DNA from: Bowmanella yangjiangensis
GTDB lineage: Bacteria; Pseudomonadota; Gammaproteobacteria; Enterobacterales; Alteromonadaceae
NCBI RefSeq assembly: GCF_017255015.1
Contig: NZ_JAFKCS010000022.1
Location: 1-62,947, forward strand
Reading direction: 5' to 3'
DNA length: 62,947 nt
Positions 45,158 to 52,931 of the stretch are shown here, piece by piece; position 1 is the first letter of the stretch, and each line of letters starts with the position of its first letter. The notes beneath the pieces are model-generated. The model ran no database searches. It saw nothing but the letters and a program-made list of their open reading frames with translations, and had not been told where the DNA came from. The translations under genes and the position numbers were made by a program.

Positions 45158-46233
45158 TATTGGCGCTTCTCGTTCAGCGTTGCGGCCAGCGAGGCAATGG
45201 TCATAGGAAGCGGCGAATTGCTATAACGGCGGCTGAGTTTTTGGTAATCAAGGGCGGTGAAATGGCCTGCATGCATAGCAGCAATCAAGGCTTTAGCTGA
45301 CGCAGATTGATTGCTCACAGAAATCGGCAGCACAGTGGGAATGCCTGGCTTTAATTCACGCAAGCCAGCAAAGTGTTCGTCCAGCATCACCAGCGCTAAA
45401 CTACCCAGAGTCACGTGACCACCAAAGCTGATATAGTCTGCAGGCACATTGGCCGGTAAGCTGTCCCAGTTGATCCCAACATAGCGAATAGTGCCCTGCA
45501 GACCAGCTTCGTTGGCAGCCTTAGCCGCCCCAAAAGCCATTGGATCATTGGCTGCCCATACCGCATCCACCTGCACCGCACGGGAGAAGAGTGCATTGGC
45601 CAGCCGGTACGCCTCATCCTGAGACCAGTTGCCAAAATCCTGATACACCAGTTGAATTGCCCCTTTATAATGCTGTAAGGCTCGCTGCATGCCCAAGGTG
45701 CGGGCCTTGGACGAAGACGAGTGCCGATCGCCGTTAATGACCAACAGTTTCAGTGGCCTGCGGCTATCTTCAGCAAGTAGCGCCGATACCATTTGAAAGC
45801 CGGTGTCCGACAAATCGGCAGTTAAAGCTCCCAGATAATGCCTGGGATGGGGTTGCTTCGGTGCCACCAGAAAATCATTGTTAACCAGAAAGTAAGGAAT
45901 GCCGCCACTTTCCAGTAACGCAACATGCTGATCCAATACCGCATTTTCATTGACCAGCAGCAAATAATCCGGACGACGTGCAATCCCCTGGCGTATCAAT
46001 TCCACCAGCTTCAATCTGTCTCGCTCGGCATATTCAATGCTTAATTGCAGATTCAGATCCACAGCGGCTGCCAGCATAAACTGACTCACTGTCGCCCAGA
46101 ACACACCGGTTTGATCACCCGCAGCAGAGCCGGGATTAATGAACAAAATATGCGGATGCTCAGAAGCCTGCGCTGTGCAGGAAATGCTCCAGTTTAAGCC
46201 CAACAGAAAGACAAGAAGAAGGATACGAATCAA
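45157..46233 (-). CDS. orphan periplasmic sugar-binding-like protein
   Basis: The 358-residue protein has a signal peptide to about residue 23. A type I periplasmic-binding fold follows (HILFINPGSAAGDQTGVFWA; VDAVWAANDPMAFGAAKAAN; GTIRYVGINWDS), as in ABC sugar-binding proteins. No ABC permease or ATPase gene is near, and no kinase or chemoreceptor adjoins it. It may feed a sensor encoded elsewhere or act alone. The ligand cannot be inferred. It is transcribed singly and ends in a shared terminator. Confidence 0.82.
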   Translation of the reverse strand: MIRILLLVFLLGLNWSISCTAQASEHPHILFINPGSAAGDQTGVFWATVSQFMLAAAVDLNLQLSIEYAERDRLKLVELIRQGIARRPDYLLLVNENAVLDQHVALLESGGIPYFLVNNDFLVAPKQPHPRHYLGALTADLSDTGFQMVSALLAEDSRRPLKLLVINGDRHSSSSKARTLGMQRALQHYKGAIQLVYQDFGNWSQDEAYRLANALFSRAVQVDAVWAANDPMAFGAAKAANEAGLQGTIRYVGINWDSLPANVPADYISFGGHVTLGSLALVMLDEHFAGLRELKPGIPTVLPISVSNQSASAKALIAAMHAGHFTALDYQKLSRRYSNSPLPMTIASLAATLNEKRQ

Positions 46234-46425
46234 GGCTGGATGAAGAGTAGAGACACCATTTTGCCACTTTAGCGCAAAACCGCCGCACAGTCAGGCTCAA
46301 ACAGTGGAGTTATCCAGTCAAATTGTTTATTCGCATGCCCATAAAAGACATAGGGATGTCTTGGTACTAACATAGGGTGGTAGCTCCCCCCAAAGAAGTG
46401 ATCACCATAATTTTTTTAAACCATG

Positions 46426-46454
46426 ACAAAAGCGCCAATAATTGGCGCTTTTGT
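46426..46454. terminator. terminator hairpin of hpd operon
   Basis: ACAAAAGCGCCAAT (46426-46439) and ATTGGCGCTTTTGT (46441-46454) are perfect 14-bp arms with a one-base centre; they start 18 bases past the FAH stop. On the minus strand the T's lie within the stem end. The 46234-46425 stretch is otherwise non-coding and holds the promoter of the binding-protein gene. Confidence 0.75.
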
Positions 46455-46471
46455 CAAGGTAACCGTGGCAA

Positions 46472-47479
46472 TCAGGCTTTTTGCACAACCTGCTCAATAC
46501 GACCAAAGATCGACTGGCCGTTGTTATCCAGCATTTCAATCTGAATACTGTCGCCAAAGTCCATAAAGGGCGTACTGGGTTTGCCTTGTTGAATAGTTTC
46601 AATCATGCGGATTTCAGCAATACAGCTATAGCCTACGCCACCTTCCTTGACTGGTTTGCCTGGGCCATCGTTGAGCTTATTGGATACCGTGCCTGAGCCG
46701 ATGATAGTGCCAGCCACCAGTGGGCGGGTTTTGGCTGCATGAGCAATCAACTGACCGAAGTGGAAGGTCATATCCACACCGGCATTGGGTTTACCAAACA
46801 GCTCGCCGTTTAGATGCGACAGCAGCGGCAGATGCAGTTTACCGGCCTGCCAGGCTTCGCCCAGTTCATCCAAGGTGACGCAAACCGGGCTGAAGGCACT
46901 GGAAGGTTTGGACTGATAAAAACCAAAACCTTTGGCCAGCTCGGCCGGGATCAGGCCACGCAACGACACGTCATTGACCAGCATTACCAGGCGAATATAA
47001 GACAGCGCCTGCTCAGGCGATACGCCCATGGGCACATCATCAACAATCACGGCAATTTCGGCTTCAAAGTCGATGCCAAAGCCTTCGCTTTGCGGCATCA
47101 CTATCGGTGCGCGCGGTGCCAAAAAGGTATCCGAACCCCCCTGGTACATCAGTGGGTCGGTCCAGAAGGTCTCGGGCATCTCTGCGTTACGGGCCTTACG
47201 CACCAGCTCTACGTGGTTCACATAAGCACTACCATCAGCCCAGTGATAAGCGCGCGGCAGGGGCGAGGCGCAGTCAGCCTGATTAAAAGGCTCGGCACTG
47301 ATGCTACCGCTTTCCAGGGCCTCATAGCGTGCTTGTAAGGCACCATGCAGCTCGCGCCAATTATCCAGGGCAAATTGCAAGGTAGGGGCAATATCACTGA
47401 CCGACACCATACGGGTCAGATCACGACTGACCAATACCAATTTGCCGTCACGACCGGCATTCAGACTGGCCAGCTTCAT
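46472..47479 (-). CDS. fumarylacetoacetate hydrolase family protein
   Basis: The 335-residue FAH-fold enzyme has GIDFEAEIAVIVDDVPMG, with the metal-binding acidic residues, VNDVSLRGLIPAELAKGFGF, and GSGTVSNK near the end. FAH cleaves fumarylacetoacetate to fumarate and acetoacetate, the last step of tyrosine/homogentisate breakdown. The length suits the short bacterial FAH group. Its start overlaps the VOC stop (ATGA), and hpd lies upstream, so the pathway assignment is strong by context. Confidence 0.88.
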   Translation of the reverse strand: MKLASLNAGRDGKLVLVSRDLTRMVSVSDIAPTLQFALDNWRELHGALQARYEALESGSISAEPFNQADCASPLPRAYHWADGSAYVNHVELVRKARNAEMPETFWTDPLMYQGGSDTFLAPRAPIVMPQSEGFGIDFEAEIAVIVDDVPMGVSPEQALSYIRLVMLVNDVSLRGLIPAELAKGFGFYQSKPSSAFSPVCVTLDELGEAWQAGKLHLPLLSHLNGELFGKPNAGVDMTFHFGQLIAHAAKTRPLVAGTIIGSGTVSNKLNDGPGKPVKEGGVGYSCIAEIRMIETIQQGKPSTPFMDFGDSIQIEMLDNNGQSIFGRIEQVVQKA

Positions 47480-48024
47480 GCATTGTCTCCGGGAAATTCA
47501 CCTTCGCCGTGCAGCCAGGCCGCATGCTTGGGGGCCTTTTTAGTTTGTGCCCATTCCTCCAGCATGGCCGGCGCAACCCGTTTAAGCTCTTCCAGCATAC
47601 CGGGCTTGGCGGTATTGGCCGCCAGCTCAATGCGGTGACCGTTGGGGTCAAAGAAGTAAATGGACTTGAAGATGGTATGCTCGGTGGGGCCCAGCACCTT
47701 CAAACCGGCATTCTCCAAACGTTCCTTAGCAGCCAGTAGTTCATCCATGGACGCCACTTCAAAAGCAATATGCTGCACCCAGGCTGGGGTATTGTGGTCG
47801 CGGTCCATGTCAGGCGAGTTAGGCAGTTCAAAAAACGCCAGTACATTGCCCTGCCCGGCATCCAAAAACACATGCATGTAAGGGTCTGGCGCTTTAGTAG
47901 AGGGCACTTCGTTTTCGGCAATGGCCAGCAAAAATTCCATATCCAGCAGGTCGCGGTAAAACTCCACGGTTTGCTTGGCGTCTTTGCAGCGGTATGCCAC
48001 ATGATGAATACGTTGAATGTTCAT
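47476..48024 (-). CDS. VOC family dioxygenase-like protein of the hpd operon
   Basis: The 182-residue VOC protein has a full candidate metal triad: H8 (RIHHVAYRC), H85 (WVQHIAFEV) and E133 (HRIELAA). That is the pattern of catalytic extradiol-dioxygenase-like VOC enzymes. It lies between hpd (18-base gap) and the FAH gene (4-base overlap). No homogentisate dioxygenase or maleylacetoacetate isomerase gene is in the window, so this protein could act on a pathway intermediate; this is conjecture. ATG 48024 with AAGGA is preferred over the in-frame TTG at 48030. Confidence 0.82.
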   Translation of the reverse strand: MNIQRIHHVAYRCKDAKQTVEFYRDLLDMEFLLAIAENEVPSTKAPDPYMHVFLDAGQGNVLAFFELPNSPDMDRDHNTPAWVQHIAFEVASMDELLAAKERLENAGLKVLGPTEHTIFKSIYFFDPNGHRIELAANTAKPGMLEELKRVAPAMLEEWAQTKKAPKHAAWLHGEGEFPGDNA

Positions 48025-48042
48025 GATCAATCCTTATGCCGG

Positions 48043-49119
48043 TTATTTACCCTGACCAACCACACCACGGGCAACCTGGTCGCGCTCAATAGACTCGAAC
48101 AATGCCTTAAAGTTACCTTCGCCGAAACCTTCATCTTCCTTACGCTGAATAAACTCAAAGAACACCGGGCCCAGCACGGTTTCTGAGAAGATTTGCAGCA
48201 ACAGGCGCGGTTTGCCGCCTTCGGTGGTGCCATCCAACAAGATACCACGGGCTTGCAGTTGGTCTACCGGCTCACCATGCCCTGGCAGGCGCTCTTCCAG
48301 CATCTGATAGTAAGTTGCAGGCGGCGCCGTCATAAACTTCACGCCTTGCTTTTTGAGCTTATCCCAGCAAGCCAGCAAATCATCACAAGCAAAAGCAATG
48401 TGCTGAATACCTTCACCGTTGTACTTCATCAGGAATTCTTCGATCTGGCCACCGGCACTGGCTTCTTCATTCAGAGGAATGCGGATTTTGCCATCAGGTG
48501 CGGTCATGGCTTTAGACAACAACCCGGTGTATTCACCCTTAATATCGAAGTAGCGAATCTCTCGGAAGTTGAACAGATTGGAATAGTAATCTGCCCAGTA
48601 CTGCATACGGCCGCGATATACGTTGTGAGTCAGGTGGTCCAGCGTATGGAAGCCACAACCTTCAGGATGACGGTCCACCCCCTCAATCCAGTTAAAGTCG
48701 ATATCGTAAATGGTCTGACCTTCCTGATAACGGTCAATCAGATATAAAGTGGCACCGCCTATGCCTTTGATGGCAGGCAAACGCAGTTCCATGGCTCCGG
48801 TTTGGATTTCAACCGGCTGCGCACCTTTTTTCAGCGCGGCGGCATAGGCCATTTGCGCATCTTTTACGCGAAACGCCATACCGCAGGCAGACGGGCCGTG
48901 CTCGATGGCATAGTAGTGGGCGTGGCTCTTAGGCTCGTAGTTAGTGATAAAGTTAATATCACCCTGGCGCCACAGTTCCACGTCTTTGGATTTGTGTCTT
49001 GCCACCTTAGTGAAGCCCATGGCTTCGAATACCGGTTCCAGCACACCTTTTTGCGGCGCGGTGAACTCGACAAATTCAAAGCCGTCCAGGCCCATTGGGT
49101 TTTCAAACAAATCCGCCAT
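48043..49119 (-). CDS. hpd: 4-hydroxyphenylpyruvate dioxygenase
   Basis: The 358-residue Fe(II) enzyme converts 4-hydroxyphenylpyruvate to homogentisate in tyrosine catabolism. Metal ligands are H162 (TLDHLTHNV), H240 (GIQHIAFAC) and E322 (VFFEFIQRK), all in the expected places. The C-terminal [20 protein letters not shown] is diagnostic. The frame opens at 49158, but ATG 49119 with AAGGGG is the start. It is first gene of the hpd-VOC-FAH operon and is divergent from a MarR-family gene with two palindromes between them. Homogentisate can also polymerise to pyomelanin. Confidence 0.95.
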   Translation of the reverse strand: MADLFENPMGLDGFEFVEFTAPQKGVLEPVFEAMGFTKVARHKSKDVELWRQGDINFITNYEPKSHAHYYAIEHGPSACGMAFRVKDAQMAYAAALKKGAQPVEIQTGAMELRLPAIKGIGGATLYLIDRYQEGQTIYDIDFNWIEGVDRHPEGCGFHTLDHLTHNVYRGRMQYWADYYSNLFNFREIRYFDIKGEYTGLLSKAMTAPDGKIRIPLNEEASAGGQIEEFLMKYNGEGIQHIAFACDDLLACWDKLKKQGVKFMTAPPATYYQMLEERLPGHGEPVDQLQARGILLDGTTEGGKPRLLLQIFSETVLGPVFFEFIQRKEDEGFGEGNFKALFESIERDQVARGVVGQGK

Positions 49120-49150
49120 CTCAATCCCCTTATTTACACTTTGCTGCTTT

Positions 49151-49178
49151 TTGGGCAACCTCTTAGGTTGTTACCCAA
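49151..49178 (-). other. hairpin in presumed hpd leader
   Basis: TTGGG-CAACCT (49151-49161) pairs with AGGTTG (49165-49170) and, after a three-base bulge, with CCCAA (49174-49178). It lies 32 to 59 bases upstream of the hpd ATG, so it would be in the leader RNA or act as an extra palindrome. No T-run follows. Confidence 0.5.
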
Positions 49179-49185
49179 TAGTATT

Positions 49186-49220
49186 GTTTCAGTTGAAAGC
49201 ATATTAGTTTCAAATGAAAC
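49186..49220. promoter_or_regulatory. paired GTTTCA-N2-TGAAAC operators
   Basis: GTTTCAGTTGAAAG (49186-49199) and GTTTCAAATGAAAC (49207-49220) are aligned with centres 21 bp apart, two helical turns. They lie between hpd and the divergent MarR gene, 25 bases before the latter's start. The MarR protein is the expected ligand, controlling both directions. Confidence 0.7.
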
Positions 49221-49244
49221 CACTGACAATGGCGGAGCCCGAAC

Positions 49245-49694
49245 TTGCCCTGTAAACCAAACTCTCCACTGCTGTTGCAGCGCTTCCTGCCGTATCGGCT
49301 GACTACTTTGTCGAACAAGATCTCCCAGGCGCTAGCTGCACAGTACAGTCAGCGCTTTGACCTGAGCATTCCTGAATGGCGCATTCTGGCTGTACTTGGC
49401 GAAGGCACAGCACTGTCTGCTGCTGAAATAGTCCAGCGCACCGCTATGGACAAAGTGGCCGTCTCTCGGGCAGTGAAAAAGCTGCTGGAAAAGCAGCGAC
49501 TGGAAAAAAATCAGGACAGCAACGACAACCGCCGCTTCTCCTTATCCCTGTCTGAATCCGGTCAAGCACTGTACGAGGAAGTGGTACCTATTGCCCTTGA
49601 GTATGAAAGACGCCTGATTGCCGAACTCAGCCATGATGAAATTGAAAACATGGATAAGCTGTTCAATCATCTGGACAACGTGATCCTAAAGTAA
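49245..49694 (+). CDS. MarR-family transcriptional regulator
   Basis: The 149-residue protein has a MarR winged helix (SIPEWRILAVLGEGTALSAA; EIVQRTAMDKVAVSRAVKKL; KNQDSNDNRRFSLSLSESG). No ATG or GTG is available before the conserved domain; TTG 49245, preceded by GGAG at seven bases, is the only well-placed start. It probably regulates the divergent hpd operon through the palindromes at 49186-49220 and may respond to a tyrosine-pathway aromatic acid. The latter is inference from context. Confidence 0.9.
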   Translation: MPCKPNSPLLLQRFLPYRLTTLSNKISQALAAQYSQRFDLSIPEWRILAVLGEGTALSAAEIVQRTAMDKVAVSRAVKKLLEKQRLEKNQDSNDNRRFSLSLSESGQALYEEVVPIALEYERRLIAELSHDEIENMDKLFNHLDNVILK

Positions 49695-49735
49695 GTCCCT
49701 AATTACATAAGCCCTAAACAGTATAAGGATGCCCC

Positions 49736-50368
49736 GTGAACAAATTCTGGTCTTTGTTTCTAACCCGCTTTACCTGGCTCACTTTGTTAATCGCCAGTGC
49801 TCTATCAGCCAATGCACAACCGGCCAATCCGCAAGTGCTGCTGGAAACCCCGATGGGCAACATTCAGGTGGAGCTTTATCTGGATAAAGCGCCCCTGTCG
49901 GCGGGGGATTTTCTGGCCTACGTAGAACAAGGGTTGTTCGACAATCAGCTTGGCTTTCATCGCGTGGTCAGGCCTGATAATGACCACGGCACGCCGGTTA
50001 TCTCGGTGATCCAGGCCGGGTTAAAAGACGGCGCGCAGCGCAGAGCCCCAATTGCCCATGAAACCACCGAGCAGACTGGACTGAAGCATCTGGATGGCAC
50101 CTTGTCCATTGCCCGGGCAGCGCCTGGAACCGGCGGTGGTAGTGATTTTTTTATCTGCGTGGGTGACCAGCCGGCCCTGGATTTTGGCGCCAAACGTAAC
50201 CCCGACGGTCAGGGTTTTGCTGCTTTTGGGCGCGTCGTCAGCGGCATGGAGGTGGTGCGTAAAATCAATGCTCTACAAGGCGTTAGTACCGGCCAGGATG
50301 ATTATGTAGATGGCCAGATACTCGCCGAGCCGGTATCGATCACTAAAGCCTATTTACTTCGACAATAA
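49736..50368 (+). CDS. periplasmic cyclophilin-type peptidyl-prolyl isomerase
   Basis: The 210-residue protein has a Sec signal peptide (to about residue 27) and a bacterial cyclophilin domain (TPMGNIQVELYLDKAPLSAG; LSIARAAPGTGGGSDFFICV; GQGFAAFGRVVSGMEVVRKI). It accelerates proline isomerisation in exported proteins. GTG 49736 follows AAGGAT. It lies 41 bases after the MarR gene and may be co-transcribed with it; function is independent. A GC-rich hairpin (50371-50391) without T-run separates it from the convergent helicase gene. Confidence 0.9.
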   Translation: MNKFWSLFLTRFTWLTLLIASALSANAQPANPQVLLETPMGNIQVELYLDKAPLSAGDFLAYVEQGLFDNQLGFHRVVRPDNDHGTPVISVIQAGLKDGAQRRAPIAHETTEQTGLKHLDGTLSIARAAPGTGGGSDFFICVGDQPALDFGAKRNPDGQGFAAFGRVVSGMEVVRKINALQGVSTGQDDYVDGQILAEPVSITKAYLLRQ

Positions 50369-50392
50369 ATCGCCGCTAGTCTGTGGCGGCGC

Positions 50393-52843
50393 TCAAGGTG
50401 CCGCCAGGGCAAGCCGAATATCCTCCCAGCTAACCTCATCCCCCAGTGCCGTTTTGACGGCCTTCAGGCTATTGTCCCGTTGAGCAGCGGCGGCTTGGCG
50501 AATAGCCTCAATACGTTCTGCTGGCAGTAGCTCCTGCACCTCAATCTCACCGGTCTGAATAAAGTGGCATAAGTGATTGGCCACAGTACCAGGCACCAGG
50601 CCGCGCTGCTCGGCAATCTGCGCCAGGTTTAAGCCTTGTCGGTAAAGATCCAGGGTAATATCACGAGTGCTGCGCTTTTCGGTGGCATCTTCTGCACTGT
50701 TTTCCTGGCCGGATGACAAAGCCACTCTGGTGTCGGCGCTGGATAAGGGCGCAGGATCGGTCTCCAGGCCCTGCTCAGCGCAGTATTCGGCCACCAGCTT
50801 AAGTAAATCCTCGCCATATTTTTCCACCGTGCTGGGGCCAACTTTATGCACTTTCAATAACGTCTGGCGACTGCCCGGCAAATGCTTGGCGATTTGCAGC
50901 AGCACTTGCTGATGAGCAATGCGGTAAGCGGGCACCTGCTGATGTTCGGCTTGCGCACTACGCCAGTCCCGTAAGCGCTGAAACAGCGCCGGGTGCGCCA
51001 GGTCATCAATGCTCAGTTCCTCTGCCGGGGGGCTTTTCACCGCAGCGCTTTTACTTTCCTGAATACCCGCTTTGGCCAGGGCTTGTAACCAGATGGCCAG
51101 ATTGAACCCGGCTGCACTGCAAGCCACAATGGCCTGCTTCTCGGCCAAAACCCTATCCAGTCGTTCCAGGGCTTTTTTAATCTGCTTGTTAAGCTGCTTG
51201 TTGTCGGTGGCATAGTGAAATGCTGCTCGCCAAGCCATCAGTTCAGCCAGGGCCTGACTGAAATAACCACTGGCTTTGCTGACCCGCTCCTGCACTGCGC
51301 TATCCTGCTCCGGCAACGGCGCGTTAGCAAACAGGCTGTGCAATTGGCGCTGGAATTTCGTTGCCACTGCGACCACGTTATTCTGGATGGCCAGCTTTAA
51401 TTCAGGCAAAGCTGCACTGTTATGGCTTTGCACCCTGTCTCCGCCATCCGCCAATTCTCTTTCCAGCCGGTTTAGCGCAAACCCCAAGCCACTAAAATCA
51501 AAACTCTCCAGCAACAGTCCTTGCTGATACTCACCTTTGGCCTGCTCCAGCATGGCAGCATCCGGCGCCGGGCAATGCTGGCTGAAATGAATAATCAGCT
51601 CGTCACAACGCACGGCCTGAGGGAGCAGCGGGCTTTGCAACACTAGTCCATCCAATTGGCGACAACGGCTTAGCGCCACATAAATCTGCCCGTGGGAAAA
51701 GGCCGCCTGACCGTCGATTATGGCCTTATCGAAGGTCAGCCCCTGGCTCTTATGAATGGTAATCGCCCAGGCCAGGCGCAGCGGGATCTGGCTGAAACTG
51801 CCGATGATATCTTCACTAATCTGCTGTTCGCCGTCCAATCCATATTTGATGTTTTCCCAGGTGGCCGCTTCCACCTCAATGGGTTCTGGCTCGTCTGCAC
51901 ATTGCACCCATACCTTGTCGGCCTGTATACGGCTGACCACCCCGCGCTTGCCGTTAAAATAGCGCCGCTGCTCGCCCTGGTCATTGCGGATAAACATCAC
52001 CTGAGCGCCAACTTTCAGTGCCAGTTGCGCGGCGGCCGGATAGCTTTGCTCAGGGTACTCACCGTTAACCCGCGCCTCAAAATATTGAAGTTCGCCAGGC
52101 AGCGCCGCCAGCTTGCTGTTATTCAGCTTGTCCGCGCTGTGATTATGAGTGCTCAGCACTATATAGTCGTCATCATGAAAATCCGGCTGATAGCGCCGGT
52201 TCAGGGCGTCAAGCGCCTGGTCATCCAACTGGTTATTGCGCACCTGATTCAGCAGACTGATAAAGGCCGGGTCGGACTGACGGTAGACCTGCTGCAATTC
52301 CACCTGCACCCACTGGCTTTGCGCCAGGGCCTGGCTGGCAAAAAAGTAAGGGTTGGCATAATGCGGTTGCAGCAGTTGCCAGTCGCTGTCTTTCACCACC
52401 GGCGGCAACTGGTATAAATCGCCAATCAGCAGCAACTGCACGCCACCAAAGGGCTTGTTGCGGTCACGAAAACGCCTTAGCACCGCATCCACGGCGTCCA
52501 GCATATCGGCCCGCACCATACTGATCTCGTCAATCACCAGCAAGTGCAGGCTGCGGATAATATTGATCTTTTCTTTGCTGAAACGGTTATGTTCAGCCTG
52601 TCTGGTACCAGGTATATAGGGCCCGAAGGGGAGCTGGAAAAACGAATGCAGGGTTACGCCGCCGGCATTAATGGCTGCCACACCGGTTGGGGCGGTAACC
52701 ATCATACGTTTAGGACTATGCGCTTTTAGTTCACGCAGGAAGGTGGTTTTGCCGGTCCCGGCCTTACCGGTTAAAAACACATGTACGCCGGTTTGTTCCA
52801 CCAGCATTCTAGCTGTGTGCAATTGGGGATTGGGGTTGGTCAT
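50393..52843 (-). CDS. PIF1/RecD2-like superfamily 1 helicase with HRDC and HTH tail
   Basis: About 816 residues. Walker A at 26-33 (GKAGTGKT), Walker B with D105-E106 (LLVIDEISMV), LLIGDLYQLPPV and the late motif AWAITIHKSQGLTFDKAIID make a PIF1-type SF1B helicase. The C-terminal half carries an HRDC-like domain (FQRLRDWRSAQAEHQQVPAY; LLKVHKVGPSTVEKYG) and an HTH (LDLYRQGLNLAQIAEQRGLV), normally found in RecQ-type proteins. ATG 52843 with AGGGAT is preferred over the frame start at 52873. It probably acts in recombination or at G-rich structures. Confidence 0.88.
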   Translation of the reverse strand: MTNPNPQLHTARMLVEQTGVHVFLTGKAGTGKTTFLRELKAHSPKRMMVTAPTGVAAINAGGVTLHSFFQLPFGPYIPGTRQAEHNRFSKEKINIIRSLHLLVIDEISMVRADMLDAVDAVLRRFRDRNKPFGGVQLLLIGDLYQLPPVVKDSDWQLLQPHYANPYFFASQALAQSQWVQVELQQVYRQSDPAFISLLNQVRNNQLDDQALDALNRRYQPDFHDDDYIVLSTHNHSADKLNNSKLAALPGELQYFEARVNGEYPEQSYPAAAQLALKVGAQVMFIRNDQGEQRRYFNGKRGVVSRIQADKVWVQCADEPEPIEVEAATWENIKYGLDGEQQISEDIIGSFSQIPLRLAWAITIHKSQGLTFDKAIIDGQAAFSHGQIYVALSRCRQLDGLVLQSPLLPQAVRCDELIIHFSQHCPAPDAAMLEQAKGEYQQGLLLESFDFSGLGFALNRLERELADGGDRVQSHNSAALPELKLAIQNNVVAVATKFQRQLHSLFANAPLPEQDSAVQERVSKASGYFSQALAELMAWRAAFHYATDNKQLNKQIKKALERLDRVLAEKQAIVACSAAGFNLAIWLQALAKAGIQESKSAAVKSPPAEELSIDDLAHPALFQRLRDWRSAQAEHQQVPAYRIAHQQVLLQIAKHLPGSRQTLLKVHKVGPSTVEKYGEDLLKLVAEYCAEQGLETDPAPLSSADTRVALSSGQENSAEDATEKRSTRDITLDLYRQGLNLAQIAEQRGLVPGTVANHLCHFIQTGEIEVQELLPAERIEAIRQAAAAQRDNSLKAVKTALGDEVSWEDIRLALAAP

Positions 52844-52931
52844 ATTATCCCTGCCTGGATTCAGTGGTGCCATCCTATCATTAATTTAGAACAGCCAGGG
52901 CCAAGGTCCAGTCAGGGACAAGCATTCATGC

